From: Argyresthia goedartella
Taxonomy: Eukaryota; Arthropoda; Insecta; Lepidoptera; Argyresthiidae
Direction of reading: 5' to 3'
Length of the DNA stretch: 64,000 bases
Assembly: GCA_949825045.1 (NCBI GenBank)
Contig: OX463832.1
Coordinates: 22,996,552 to 23,060,551, forward strand
Each line of letters starts with the position of its first letter. Position 1 is the first letter of the stretch. The notes under the pieces were generated by a model that was not told the DNA's origin, did no database searches, and saw only the letters and a list, made by a program, of their open reading frames with translations. The position numbers and the translations under genes were made by a program. Of the stretch, positions 40,251-52,660 are shown piece after piece.

Positions 40251-40814
40251 CTATTCCTCTCTTTATTTTCATAAGACTATTATTGGAACTTGATACACAA
40301 TTTAATAGTTGTTTATGTGACTGATACATAACGGAGGACATTAAAACTCAGTAAAAAACAGTTACATACACTAGTTTATCTTCACACATATCATAAGCTC
40401 TCTTTGATGTGTTCAGGAACCGCATGTTCGACCGGCATTGTGGCATTGATAATAATTGTCGGCGTTCGAAATTTGAATGTCATAATTTGCCGAAAATTAT
40501 TACATTATGATCATAATGTATGAATATTCAGATAAGAAATGAGTTTTTACCAAGTAGTATAATATTATGCTGGTCGTAACGTGCGGTTTTTGACGCAGTA
40601 AAGAGGGTTTATGATACGTGTCTAGATAAAAATATTTGTGTAAGTATTGTGTAATGTTAAAACGAAATATTATCAACAAAACTTGTATGTTCCTTATTAT
40701 ATTATAAAATTAAAGACACTCCATTTTCTGAGAAGAAATTAAAAACATTTATATTGTTATTATTTAAATTATCTTTATTCCACAAAATCCTTAACACATT
40801 CATAAAACATTCTT
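40251..40814. other. Intergenic, nothing recognised
   Basis: AT-rich sequence after the GNL1 3' end without frames or repeats of note. Confidence 0.5.
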
Positions 40815-40940
40815 ACTACCGTCTAAGCCCGCGGGTCGAGTAGACCCTTTAGTTGAAAGTAGTAGTCGTCTGAGCCCGCGGGCCGAGTAGACCCTTTAGT
40901 TGAAAGTAGTAGTCGTCTGAGCCCGCGGGTTGAGTCAAGT
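40815..40940 (+). repeat. Minisatellite, 57-bp unit, about 2.2 copies
   Basis: GTCT(A/G)AGCCCGCGGG followed by (T/C)CGAGTAGACCCTTTAGTT and GAAAGTAGTAGTC is repeated, the third copy breaking off after GCCCGCGGGTTGAG. Confidence 0.8.
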
Positions 40941-41468
40941 CCACTCACCCACGCAAAACATCGAAAGGGGTCATTCAGCCCGCGGGACGATTTTTATGTG
41001 GGATCAGATGACCATGAATTCTCTGGTACGTATCAATATTTCATAATGATGAGGTGGTACGCCCGCTCAAGCACAGTTGGGGGTGGGTGGTTGGTGGTCG
41101 GTCCTCTATTGTGACTATTTCACCCAATATGTGTTTGGGTACACACTGGTCACTTACTTACTTACTGTCGGTTCAACAGATGTCTGTTCTTGTTAGCTTG
41201 CTTAATGAATTATATCTAGGATGTCGTTAAAATTTAACTTTGAGAGCTGGGGTGAGAGGATGTTTGTGCAAAACTGCAAACCAATGTTGCCATTTTTCTC
41301 AAAAACTACTAGTCCGATTTTGATGCTTTTTACAGTGATGGGTTCGGGTTTGATAAGCCATCATCTACTTAAATGCTACCCATCCATCCATCCCTAGTGC
41401 TCGCCATCATGTGGCTCTTTCACCCCATGCGTCCGTCCGTTCTGAACTAAACATTAGGTAGGTAAGTA

Positions 41469-42139
41469 CCTAACTGGTGGTACAGTTAGGATCGGAGTCA
41501 ACTGGGCACCTACCTAACTAGTAGAACAGTTAGGATCGGAGTCGACTGGGCACCTAACTAACTGTTGGTACAGTTAGGATCGGAGTCGACTGGGCACCTA
41601 CCTAACTGGTGGTACAGCTAGGATCAGAGTCGACTGGGCACCTACCTAACTAGTAGTACAGTTAGGATCGGAGTCGCCTGGGCACCTACCTAACTAGAAG
41701 TACAGCTAGGATCGGAGTCGAGTGGGCACCTACCTAACTAGAAGTACAGCGAGGATCGGAGTCGACTGGGCACCTAGCCACCTACCTAACTGGTGGTACA
41801 GATAGGATCGGAGTCGACTGGGCACCTACCTAACTAGAAGTACAGTTAGGATCAGAGTCGACTGGGCACCTACCTAACTGGTAGTACAGCAAGGTTCGGA
41901 GTCGACTGGGCACCTACCTAACTAGAAGTCTGGTAGTACAGCAAGGATCGGAGTCGACTGGGCACCTACCTAACTGGTAGTACAGCAAGGGTCGGAGTCG
42001 ACTGGGCTCCTACCTAACTGGTGGTACAGTAAGGGTCGGAGTCGACTGGGCACCTACCTAACTGGTGGTACAGTAAGGGCCGGAGTCGACTGGGCACCTA
42101 CCTAACTGGTGGTACAGATAGGATCGGAGTCGACTGGGC
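41469..42139 (+). repeat. Minisatellite, 44-bp unit, about 15 copies
   Basis: The unit starts CCTAACTGGTGGTACAG, continues TTAGGATCGGAGTCGACTG and ends GGCACCTA. Copies differ at a few sites (GGTGG/AGTAG/AGAAG, TTA/CTA/CAA). One unit is extended by CCACCTA (about 41777) and one is interrupted (about 41930). The sequence 40941-41468 before it shows nothing recognisable. Confidence 0.9.
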
Positions 42140-42359
42140 CATATTATCATGCAGCTCGGCACAGGTAATTTAAAATAGTTTTTTTTGCACACTGTGCCAC
42201 ACCTACAGGCCTTAGACCAAATCGTGTGACCGTTACATTTTACAAAAACAAGAGTACTTACACAAACTAACAGAGAACATTTTACAAAATCAAGAGTACT
42301 TACACAGACTACAGAGAACACTTACATAAACATTAACATATTTAACACAATTATTTAAA

Positions 42360-42840
42360 AGTATATTCACTGTTTAATATTTATGCTTCGGAACACACCG
42401 GTTTTTTGTTGCGCGGATCGACCGCGAGTAATCGGGACATCACTAGCGGAACGGAACCGCAGCTGTCACTCGTACCAACGAGATGAAAAATTAGAGGTTA
42501 TCTTTTCTTGTCGGGAGGAAAAAACATGTCTGCTCAGGCGTCGGGCCATTGATTGTAATTCGGTGTAACAATCGTCTAATACAGGTGTCGAGCCTGGTCG
42601 GAGTGTAAATCTACCACATCGTCGGGAAATAAGTAGATTCGCGTCAGCGGTTAAGTGATCCGTGTTGTGATTGGACATCGTCGTATCGGACGGCGACTCC
42701 TCGTGTCGGCAGGCAGCACGCCGGCGACAGCGTCGGGCAGCGACAGTGAGATTCATTCCCGATCCTACCCAAACTTGTGCCCTTATCCCGTATTCCTGCC
42801 TCGAATCGAGCTTTCGATTTCCGTTCTACGACGACAAGGT
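42360..42840 (+). other. GC- and CpG-rich stretch, possible non-coding exon
   Basis: About 480 bases of clearly higher GC than the surroundings end in ACGACAAG followed by GTAAGG (42839), which would fit a 5' splice donor. No ATG-led frame has a known domain. It could be a 5' UTR exon of a gene further right, or part of an unrecognised element. Confidence 0.25.
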
Positions 42841-42927
42841 AAGGTAACAATCACTTCTTTTCTCCCGTGCTGGCAAAAACCCAGCCCCCTCAGGATTCCA
42901 CGCCGTTCGGCTGAGGCGTGGAATTAA

Positions 42928-43376
42928 TCATTCACAGTTTTGCAGGGGCATATGAAAAATATCCATTTCTGTGTGCTGAGCAACACAGGCATTGAGTAGA
43001 GTCAGTGCCTGGAGAGTGGATGCGTGACGAGCGTGCTGTATACGAACAACACCCGTAGCGAAGAGCGACCGCGACCGCAACATCGCGTACCGAGCCGGCG
43101 CGTAAAGGGCAACACTTTGTAGCGTGACCGGGTTATGTAACTTGTTGTGAACGAGTAAATAGAAGTGGACCAACAGAGATAACTTCCGCCTCAGCTCTAG
43201 GGTCTATACCCCGACCATTCCAGATAAAAATAGAGACGGGAATAAGTAGGGATGATAATTATATATCCCATAATTCAATTTATACAAAAGCCTAGCAAAG
43301 CGTTGGACTTTTTCTAGCATGAATGTGTATTTAGCCTCATGTGGGCCCCAGATACTTACTTGTATTCTAATTTAGA
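42928..43376 (-). mobile_element. LINE B, part 1 (C-terminal domain)
   Basis: The minus strand reads RSRSLFATGVVRIQHARHAS preceded by FYLLVHNKLHNP, upstream a frame-broken L-Y-K-LNYGIYNYHPYLFP region, and SKLEY at the junction with LINE A. This is the end of a jockey-like ORF2 related to 38000-38785. It continues after LINE A at about 46480. Confidence 0.75.
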
Positions 43377-46300
43377 AAGAAAGAAAAGAAAGAAAGAAAG
43401 AAAGAAACATTTATTATAAAGACAGTGAACACACTACAATTAAAACAAAGAAACAAAACACAGAGATAAATAGTTGCATTGACACATAATATAAAATGAA
43501 ATGACAGTCGTGGTGTGTCACTGTCATTATAAATGGCGTCTGACTCAGCATTATGTTGAAGGCCAGGCCTTCAACGCTGATTTTCAGTCAGCGCCAAGTG
43601 TTACCTCGCGAGCGCCCCAGACCGCGGCGTGGTACAATCCATAAATACATAAATATAAAGAATATATAAAAAATAGGTAACAATAATGGTAAATATAGTA
43701 ATGGCTGTTATATAAGACACATACAAAAAGTTAAATAAATAAACATGGCCCGCGCTTTTCAATCCCTCTTTTCATTAAATTTAAGTGTTGGGTTTTCGGT
43801 CCCACTGGCAATGAGCGACCACAGACTCAAGTCTTATTGCGGCGTGAGGTTGGTACGGAGGGGAGGAGTAGTCTCTGCTGATCTAGCAAATGTGCCCTGA
43901 GTTTCCGCCCAAAGGCACACCTACTAGCCGCTTCACGGACTGGAGGGGGAATATCATTCCAACACTTAGATGCCGCAAATCTGAAACTCCCGCGGAAAGT
44001 TGCCGTTCGATGCGCCGGTGTAAGTATTCTGTGCTTGTGCACGCCACGTAGCCTGGTCGCCCATTTTATCTTGGTGTACAAGTAGGGTGGGGTTTGCGTG
44101 TGTATTACACCAAAGAGTAGTTTGGCTAGGTGTAAATGCCGACGAGCTTCCATGTTCAGAAGTTTAGCTGCATCCAAGTATGGGGTGATATGGGATCTAG
44201 GAGGGATTTTAAAACAAAAACGTATACATGCGTTTTGCACACGTTGAATAAACCTTTTCGACCGACCAAGTATACAGCTACCATATACGACATCACAGTA
44301 GTTTAATCTAGATAATATCAATGATTCACTTAGCCTGACACGCAAATCAGTGCTAAGGTAATCACGTATATTATAAAGAATCTTAAGGCGGTAGAAACAA
44401 TTGCTACTACGTTTCTGATATGATTTTCGAATCGAAGCTCACCGTCCATCAACAACCCAAGATTTTTTGCTTCTACGACCCTTTCCACTGGGTCGCCCCT
44501 GATAGCTATATCATTGAGGGCTAGGGCTTGGACAGTATTATGGATCTGACATTTTGTACCAAGGATCATGTACTTAGATTTTCTAGGGTTTAGCACTAGA
44601 CAGCTCCTCTCTGACCATGACGCCACCCGCTCTGGATCGTTATTTATGGACTGGACTGCAGTGTTGATGTCGGAAGGGACGGATGATATATATAGTTGGG
44701 TATCATCTGCGTAGAGATGGCACATGCTGCTCTCCACGACAGAAACTATCTCTGCTGTGTAAAGAATAAACAAAAGGGGGCCTAATATCGACCCTTGAGG
44801 CACACCCCTTGTTAAGCGCTTTATCGAGGAAAACAACATAGTACCATCGCTTTTTTCCAATCCAATAACCTGCGCACGGCCCGAGAGGTAGCTGTCAAAC
44901 CACTTCACCGTGGTACTGTCAAAACCATAATAAGACATTTTCGATAATAAGAGGGGCGCGCTCAGACAGTCGAAAGCTCGGGAGAAATCTAGCAACACCA
45001 GAATTGTGCTTCTACCTTGGTCAAGCTCCGACAGGATGTTGTCCACTACGTCAATAAGGGCTGTTGAAGTCCCTCTACCCTTCCTGAAGCCTGACTGCAA
45101 TTCCGGTAGTATGCCATTTCCCTCCAGATACCCCGACAGCTGAGTACATACTGCCCTCTCTATTATCTTGGAGAGACAGGGAAGGATACTGATGGGACGG
45201 AGATCGGAGATATGAACGGGATTAGGAATTTTAGGGAGTGGGGTAACCTTTGCAGTTTTCCAGTCAGTCGGGAAAGTGTTGGTCAGTATGCTGCGATTAA
45301 TCATGTCAGTCAAGATCGGTAGTGTCCGCGGCATGGTCAATAGCAGCATGTCGATATTAATATAGTCGAGTCTGGTAGCATTTGTCTTGATTTTCATCAG
45401 GATCTTCGATACAGCCAAAGGAGTCAATGTATTAAGAGTGAAGTTAGTAGCCCTATGGTGTCGGTTAAACTCAAAGTAAGTAAGCTGTGACATAGTCACG
45501 TCGGGTTTTCCTGGAACATTTAGAAAGTGATCATTAATCATGTCAGGGTCGTTATAGTGTGAGGGTAGCTCCGCATTCCGCTTGCCCGGCAGAACTGTTC
45601 GCTTGAGGGTCTTCCACAAACGTCTCGGGTCGGAACAGCAACGATTTACGTGCGCCTCGAAAAAAGCACATTTTTCATGATACAAGGCAGACAGCACCAG
45701 GTGTTTTAACTCTAGGTAGTATTTTCTGTGCCCTTCTAGCCTTGTAGCCTTGTACTTCCTATGTGCTTCGTCTCGTAGGCGCATCATCAAACGCACGCTG
45801 TTCGTGAGCCATGGTTTAGGAGCATCCCTCACAACTATAGTCCGTATGGGCGCGTGTCGGTCAAATAGGTCTGTTAAAAGTCGAGTAAAAAGTTGTACCA
45901 TATTGTCCACGTTGTCCAGTAGTAAAGTACTATCCCAGTCTAATGAGTCTCGGTCTTTATCAAATTGATCGCGATCTATGTCAGTTAAGGGTCGATATGT
46001 CACATACCTAGGTTGAGGCTTTTTCTTTTTAACGTCGAGGTCGACGGTAAGGAACGCATGCCGGCCTAGGTCTGGTATGTGATGAACGTCGGTCCCACGA
46101 ATCCGCGCGTCAGTACATATCAAGTCAATAGTCGTCTCACTGTGGTCTGTGAAATGGGTCGGTCGGTCCACAATTTGTGTCAATTTCAGTGATGTCAAAA
46201 ACTCCGTCAACCGGGAAAAATTTGGGTCGCGATTGTCAGCCACGTTAATGTTAAAGTCACCTAACAGTAAGACACTATCGTAATCAGTCATAGAAGTCAA

Positions 46301-46480
46301 CGAGTCTGTAATCGCATCAAAGAAAGTGACAGCGCCAACCCAGCGTGGCCGGTAAGCCGTGCCGATTAAAAGTTTTTTTCCCCCGATGTTGACTCGCATA
46401 AACATCTGCTCAACCGCAGCGGCGGGGGAATCCGCGGGCGCGGGGGGGAGCGGGCAGAGCCGGGCCGCGACGCAATTTAA
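43372..46480 (-). mobile_element. LINE A (CR1/jockey-like), 5'-truncated, nested in LINE B
   Basis: The 3' end is a (GAAA)n tract at 43372-43410 (CTTT on the coding strand); the 5' end lies within the endonuclease domain near 46480. AATTTA words at both junctions (about 43367 and 46472) suggest the target duplication. LINE B coding sequence resumes on both sides: LYNAFIR on one and SKLEY on the other. Confidence 0.85.
43827..46478 (-). pseudogene. LINE A ORF2: endonuclease (partial), reverse transcriptase, C-terminal domain
   Basis: One open frame covers 46478-44330. Endonuclease motifs are LLLGDFNINVADN and a late RHAFLTVDL. Reverse transcriptase motifs are DLRPISILPCLSKIIERAV, LQSGFRKGRGTSTALIDVV, VLLDFSRAFDCL (motif A), RGVPQGSILGPLLFIL and HLYADDTQLY (catalytic YADD). 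Around 44385 a one-base change shifts the frame, and the C-terminal domain continues (SLILSRLNYCDVVYGS, RLRGVHKHRILTPAHRTATF) to a stop at 43827. The endonuclease start is lost by 5' truncation. The long intact frame shows that the insertion is fairly recent. Confidence 0.88.
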
Positions 46481-48690
46481 GCATCTAATAAAAGCATTAT
46501 ACAAGGAGGTTAACGTGGAAAGATCCTAAACCGCGTCATTTGTCTCATTACAAAACCGAGGGACTTATAGGCTCTCCTACAGGTCTCACGGTCATTGAAA
46601 GTAACTTCAGAGTAAGGTGTAGTCCTAAGTCCCGTATTTGAGTGACCCTCATAAATGACGATGCCGCTATGGTGTAGTCATGATGGATTGGCGACCGAGA
46701 TCGAGTGAACATCATAGTTTTGCACTTGGAGTTATTAAACGCCAAGTGGTTGCGTTCGCACCACTGTACCACTCTATCGTCATCTTCCTGCAGTAACCAA
46801 TATCTTCGTCACTGCCTATACTCAAGAACAGCTTCAGGTCATCCGCGAACATCACACACTTAGCCGTCTGGAATCAGGAACTGGGTAGGACCCAGAGTAC
46901 TACCGTGGCTCACACCCGTACAGGTTTCATAGGGTTCCGAATCCTTACCGTTCAACCTAACATACTGGACTCTATGGGCGAAGTAGTTTCCAAATAGCTT
47001 TAGCAGATTTGGTGTGAAAACTTCTCCAGAAGGACGTCATTATGGACTCTGTCGAACGCTTTTTTGAAGTCAAAGAACGTTACATCGACCTGCCTAGCCT
47101 TATCAAGAGATGTAGTAGCATAATTCACAAAATTTAAGTGATTGGATTGGTTACTGTTGAACGGTTTGGGCGGAAGCCATGCTGGTCGATCGAGAGAAAT
47201 CCACGTATTTGCAGGGTAATGTAATAGTTGATTATAGATTCAAAAACCCTTTCGAATACCGAGAGAACGGTTATAAGTCTGTAATTTTCTACTTCCGACC
47301 TGGATCAATCCTTAAGCACAGGAGTGACTCGTGACTTTTTCCATCGCCTTGGGTAAACTGCAGACTTTATTGACAAATAGTAAAGAAACCTAAGCGGTAG
47401 TTCCAATGCCGATAGGCCGTCTTTGACCGGAATACCTTTGGCGGAATACCGTCGGGTCCAGCAGAAGAGCGCGGTTTTATCCGTCGCCCTGCACGTCGTA
47501 TGTCAGCTGTTGAGATACAGTCGATCGCTATTCGCGCCGAGCTATTGCCCGGTCCGGCTCTACGCACCACGATGTTTGCGTCAAGTGTCGGTCTGTCGGG
47601 CAAGAACACTGACTGGAAGTAAGATGCGAACTCTTTGGCCGCTTCTACTCCCGCCACAGTCTTGCCGCCATACTCATACTCGTCACAAATCAGTTTAGTA
47701 GGTAGTCCGTTGGTCTCTGATAAAGGTCCAAAAAGTAGTGGGGTCAGTCCTGATATGTCATTCTCAGCTTGTATGTATTCGCAGTAATGTATGTCTATTA
47801 GGTACTTGGCTCGGCTTCTATAGTAACGAAACAATTCCTTATTAAACTCATTGCCCTCAGCTCTGTATCGTTTCAGATGAAAGTATTTGTTCTTAATGTT
47901 GCGTAATGTCAGGCGTGAACCAATTTACTTTACTTTACTTTACTTTACTTTACCGAGCCCTCACGTCACGCCTTTACGCTGTTTTCTTGGAACGCAATCA
48001 TCCTTGTACACGAAAATATCTTATCATACAAGAAATCAGTGGCTTGGTCGATGTCATTGGATGCATACAGATAGCTCCAATCAAGAGAGGCAAGGGAAGA
48101 ATACAACTTACAAAAGTCTGCTTTGCGGAAGTTCCACTGATCTATCAGGTGGGTCAGGCGATTCCCCCGTCGATGGCGGCGGTGGCGCGCGCGGCTCGGG
48201 ACGCGGGAAACGCACGCTCATCTGCAGTGGCGGGTGGTACCCGTCAACAGGTTGCGTCAGCGGCTCCGCCTCCCCAGACACATCGATCCGATGAATGCCT
48301 ATATCACTCAGCACAAGATCTAGTATACCATCATTACTATTCGTGACCGTATTATACTGCGGTTACAGAAGTGCATTAAATATTCAAATTGCAGGCAAGG
48401 GTTTATCCCGCAAGAATTAAAATTAAAATCCCCAATAATAATTTTATCTAGATTTTTATAACTACCTACAACACTTTCGATAAATGCAAAAACCTTTGTA
48501 AAGCGTGAGTTCGGAGATGACGGCTTGATGTAAACTACCACACAAAGAAATTTCACATAATTCACATCGTCGTCACACCCCTCCACATGATGCAGCTGAC
48601 GCACGTTATAGCAGTCGCGCATGGCCAGCAGCACCCCGCCCCCGCCGGCGCGGCGTGCGAGCGCGGTCGCGGCGCAGCGTCGGCGTCGTG
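46480..48690 (-). mobile_element. LINE B, part 2 (decayed endonuclease and reverse transcriptase)
   Basis: Several frames broken by shifts and stops. An endonuclease piece is at 48320-48634 (KIIIGDFNFNSCGIN) and 48108-48314 (VLSDIGIHRIDV). A linker RRIKPRSSAGPDGIPPKVFR is at 47367-47834. Reverse transcriptase remnants lie at 46548-47330 (a D-V-F-DF-KKAFD motif near 47060, WCERNHLAFNNSKCKTMMF at 46660-46760) and end LTSLYNAFIR at about 46490. A (TTTAC)n microsatellite (about 47928-47953) disrupts it further. Confidence 0.75.
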
Positions 48691-48692
48691 TA

Positions 48693-49279
48693 CAGACCTA
48701 TCAACTTAAGCTGAGAATTGCATTTGTGTGAGTGATCGCCAAAAGTACAGTTAGTAAAACACATACAAATAAAATCAATGTTTTATTTAAATGAAGTCCA
48801 TAAAACACAATGTTACCAACTGTCCAATTCTCGACCTCATAATGACTGAATCTTATAACTCTTCTATTCCGCTCATTGCATCTTCATCTTCACTCTCGTC
48901 TGATGATTCATCAGAGTCAGAGCCTGTGTTAATAATTAATCGTTCCGTTATATCGTCGATTGTGGTTTCTCGACTTTGGAATTCTTTTTCTTTTGTAATT
49001 GCATGGTCACAAACATTTATTCACTAATATTTCAAACACAATCAATCACATAAAATTACACGTCTATCTGCTACCAGTACCGGAGGTGAAGTGAAGTATG
49101 TGAGCGGGCGGCAGGGAAGCGGTGCGTAGCGGACGTGCCGCACCTCAGGCCGCTTGCTATAAACTAGTATAAACCAGTTTAAACCATGCGCGGGACGGGC
49201 CGCGCCTCAAGCCGATTGACACTCTACACTATCGGTGTGCACTCACACAAATGCAATTATCAGCTTAAGTTGAGGTCTG
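48693..49279. mobile_element. TA-flanked DNA element of 587 bp inside LINE B
   Basis: Inverted ends begin CAGACCT and share AACTTAAGCTGA and ATTGCATTTGTGTGAGTG over about 45 bp. TA is duplicated at 48691-48692 and 49280-49281. The interior keeps a minus-strand frame with an acidic tail (TGSDSDESSDESEDEDAMSG, about 48862-48925) resembling transposase C-termini. Confidence 0.85.
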
Positions 49280-49281
49280 TA

Positions 49282-49700
49282 CCCGGGAGGTGGGATGAGC
49301 TCAGCGTCCGCTATACCGCTCATCAGGAATGTTTCAGTGACTGCATACATATCAGCTTCTAGTTGGAGCATACTGAGCTTGCATTGATCCAATTTTGTCA
49401 TAATGGGTCATAATCACAATATGGGTGGGTTTTTTCTTGTGACTTTCGAACCCCAGACTGCCATGGTTTTATATGCACGTCTTCAGTCCAGTGCTCAACA
49501 GACATGTATTCTTATTTGGATGGTACTTCCAGCTTGAATGAAGCGTAATCTCCCCTCGGCTTTAGCGCTTCCACAGTGCAACTGCCCGCCGGGCAGATAG
49601 ATTTGAGATGTTCTACTATCTGTTCCACCCCAGTACCTGCTTTCACATAGTATAGGTTTAGGTAGGACTTTATTTCAGCTGCTTTTAGTACTATAGAACC
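49282..49700 (-). mobile_element. LINE B, part 3 (endonuclease N-terminus)
   Basis: The minus strand reads KLDQCKLSMLQLEADMYAVT and ETFLMSGIADAELIPPG up to the TA of the DNA element, the early endonuclease region (ET-FL is the usual E-T-W-L motif). The border toward 49700 is unclear. Confidence 0.6.
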
Positions 49701-49819
49701 AGGTGCCCCGTAGTTCCCCTAATGACATTGGATGGCCGACGGCGGGCTTGCCTATTTACGGCCGTCCAATCCCCTAATTTTGTGCTATTTCGGCCCCAAG
49801 TACCGACAACAGTGGTAAT

Positions 49820-49973
49820 TCGGCCGAATCACAAGGGTTGAAGGCGGAGTTAGGCTGGAGTTACCGTTTGAAACGCTTATTCCTGGTCTTGTCCCCAAAC
49901 CCAGTCAACGTCTTTCTTAGTTAATTGCGTCAGTGGTCGTGCAATTTCAGCAAAACCCTTGATAGGGGAAGGT
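49820..49973 (-). mobile_element. Ty3/Gypsy fragment, part 1
   Basis: The minus strand carries a piece that matches the end of reverse transcriptase and the start of RNase H (FAEIARPLTQLTKK, then VWGQDQE followed by a stop). It is the continuation of 53162-53431 on the other side of the pogo-like insertion. Confidence 0.65.
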
Positions 49974-50620
49974 GAGGTATAATGATCCCCTTAAGGGAAA
50001 AACTTAACTGTGGCTAAAGTTGAAAGGAAAGTCGCAAGATTTCTATCGTTAGAGGTAGTGAATTTACTTAACTTTGTAGCTGCATACTTATTTTTCATTA
50101 TATGTATGTAGTTTTTTTGTACAAAAGGTTTTTGTAAAAGTTTAGTAAAGGATCATTTTATACACACCTATGTATAAAATGATCCCTGGAGTAGGGGTAA
50201 AATAATCCCAGGGATCATTTTAAACCATAAGTTAAATTTCAGTGAAATAAAACACTCAGCTGTTTATTTTAATCATATGTATTGTTCATAACAATTTAAG
50301 TATACCTATAAGCAAGTTACACAAAACTTTTCCAGTCTTCTAGTTTCATTAGAGATTTTTTTTTATAATTATCTACTACTCAACTAACAAAACTAAACAT
50401 TAAACATTGCAACAAACTTTTAAAAGGTTTGCAAAATTAACAACATACCTAGTCAAGGTAGGTAAACAAATAAACTCTTCTTCTAAATAAAAAAACACAA
50501 ATTATACTCATAAAATATGATAGGGATCAAAGGTTTTTTATCAATGTCAAAATGCAATAGAAAAAACAACTCTTCATTAAAAAAAATAAAAAAATCTTAT
50601 CAGGAACTAAGAAATAGACC

Positions 50621-52660
50621 TTATAGGCTTATTTTTTTTTTCGCGCTATTAAATTGGTTTCTAGAAAGGCAAATATTGCAAGTAAAGTCGCCTTCATCGT
50701 CACTATCTACTCCCGCACAAGCCTCATGTCCCCATTTAAGACACACAACGCACCTAATCCACCCTTCACCTTTATTGTCTTTGGAGTAGCTTTCAGTACA
50801 GAAGAGGCATTCGGTATCACTCTCCTCTTCCGAAGAATCTGATCTGTTTTGCTTTTTTTTGCCCTTTCCATTTCCATCTCCTTTTCCTTTCCCGACTCCT
50901 TTTCCTTTCCCGACTCCTTTTCCTTTCCCGACTCCTTTTCCTTTCCCACCACCTTTTCCTTTATAATTCTGTTTGTTGGTCACCGTTTTTTTATTTTATT
51001 CGCTTCCTTATGGGCTTTCTTTTGTTCTATATCTGTTTTCTTTTTGGCTTCCTCTTCAAGGTAATTTTTGTAGGGTGTGCTGGTCAGTACTGATGTGTCT
51101 ACTCTTATTCGTCTTACACTCGCTCTCTTTCCAACTATCTTTGGTGTTGGTCGTACTTCCCTGGGTGGAACAACACCAAAAGATGTGGATGGAAGACCAA
51201 CAGCCAAAGCTGGAGGTAATCTTTCAGAAGATTCAGACATTGAGGTATTTTGAGTCGAAGTTTGAGGTGGAGACAGCTGAGGTGTTAAATGAAGGGATTC
51301 TTGGACATCCACTTGTAAAGGCTGTAGTGTTTCAGTTTCTGGAGAACTCGCTTGAGGAGAAGGTATTTGCACGGTCTCTGCCAATGGAGGACTTGACGTC
51401 CCAGGGATCGAAATAGGAGGTTCTACCGTGTCATTGTCAACATCCATTTCAGTCGTTTCAGCTGCAATAAAGTCCACATTAGTGAAAATGTCAGGGTTGA
51501 ACGGAAATATTCCTGTTTTGTTGAATCCATTCATACTATTCAGTGGAACTGCTGCTTTTAGATAGGCCTCTGTAAAAATTTTCGTTATTTGGAAGACGGT
51601 TACCACTCTCCCAGGATTGTTATTCATCCACTTCTCCAACGCTTAGCGGATACATGACTCCAACGTCCAAGGGTTGGAGTTTGTGGGTGCAATGAGGCGG
51701 CAGGCATAGAATAGTGACGTGATTATCCCTGGCTTTTAATACCACATTCAAATTATTTGTGTGAGATAGGTGACCATCCAATATCAAAAGAGCCGGATCT
51801 TCTGCTGTCGGTTTGGCATGACTTAAGAAGTGATCGAACCACTGAGAAAACACATCTATTTTCATCCAACCAGATGGATTGCATGCACATATAGCGCCTG
51901 GAGGTGCACCATCCATCAATTATATTTTCATCCGGACTCTGCAGAAGATGAACATTGGAGCAACAAAAGTTCCAGAAGCTGAGGTACAAATCACTGCGTT
52001 CTTTGTTTATCTGCGTTACTATCGTTGTTTCACCTCTCTCAGCTGAAGTCACTTGCGCCGCCTGTTTACGGCCTGTTTGTGCAAAGACTCTCGAGTTTTT
52101 GTTGGGACAGTGCACAAACTCGTCTCGTCAACATTAAATATGCGATGGGGTGGAAAATGTTGTTTTTCTTGCACGTTTTTCAAAGTCGAAAAAAATTTAT
52201 CCACCACAGGCTTATTAAAAGCTCGCGCTCGAGCAGAAGATGTCGATTCTGGGGCACGCATCGTAATGTCTGGATGTCTACCTCTATATCCAGGAAGCCA
52301 TTCAAGTCCAGCTTTTCCTTTTGTTTCAGAAAATGGATGCGGTAAATTATTTCTTTCTGCCAGTTGAAAAGCTAAGGTTAAAACATCCTGTGTGGTCAGC
52401 CCGTACATTCTAGACTCCATGTCCTTAATGTAATCTACAAGTTCATGTTCTTGTTCTAGGTTAAACATTGTTTGTTTGCTACCTAACTTTTTAGCGGAGC
52501 CTACGGCTATTTTATTTTTACCTTTGGCTCTTCTTTTTAATGCCATCACAGGGACCTTAAACTCTCTACTTGCTGTTTTGTAAGGAATACCATCTCTGAC
52601 GGCATCTAATGCCTTTTGCATTTGTTCTTCAGGCCAATTTTGGCGATTAGTTTTGCGTAT
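50621..52660 (-). pseudogene. pogo-like transposase (DDE_1) with C-terminal PHD-like zinc finger, broken
   Basis: The minus strand reads PRIYIRKTNRQNWPEEQMQK (psq-type helix-turn-helix), LTTQDVLTLAFQLAERN and FNVDETSLCTVPTK (first catalytic Asp). After a frameshift near 52090 it continues with AQTGRKQAAQVTSAERGETT. After a stop and shift near 51925 it has CNPSGWMKIDVFSQWF, LLILDGHLSH (second Asp) and HCTHKLQPLDVGV (third Asp, 36 residues on). A Pro/Ser-rich region follows. After another frame change come GKGKGV repeats and a Cys/His finger CLFCTESY-W-RCVVCLKWGHEAC. The start codon region is replaced by a palindrome (52655-52696). At least three frame breaks, so inactive. Confidence 0.85.
50875..50955. 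repeat. 18-bp coding minisatellite in the pogo-like transposase
   Basis: Four near-identical units TCCTTTTCCTTTCCCGAC on the plus strand encode GKGKGV repeats between the catalytic domain and the zinc finger. Confidence 0.8.

Noticed and set aside
46140..46504. Treating the start of the 724-codon frame as the native LINE A start
   Set aside because: The first codons (LYNAFIR) belong to LINE B; LINE A is 5'-truncated, so there is no true start.
47887..48346. Plus-strand frames of 135-146 residues
   Set aside because: Antisense to LINE B endonuclease remnants and a (TTTAC)n microsatellite.
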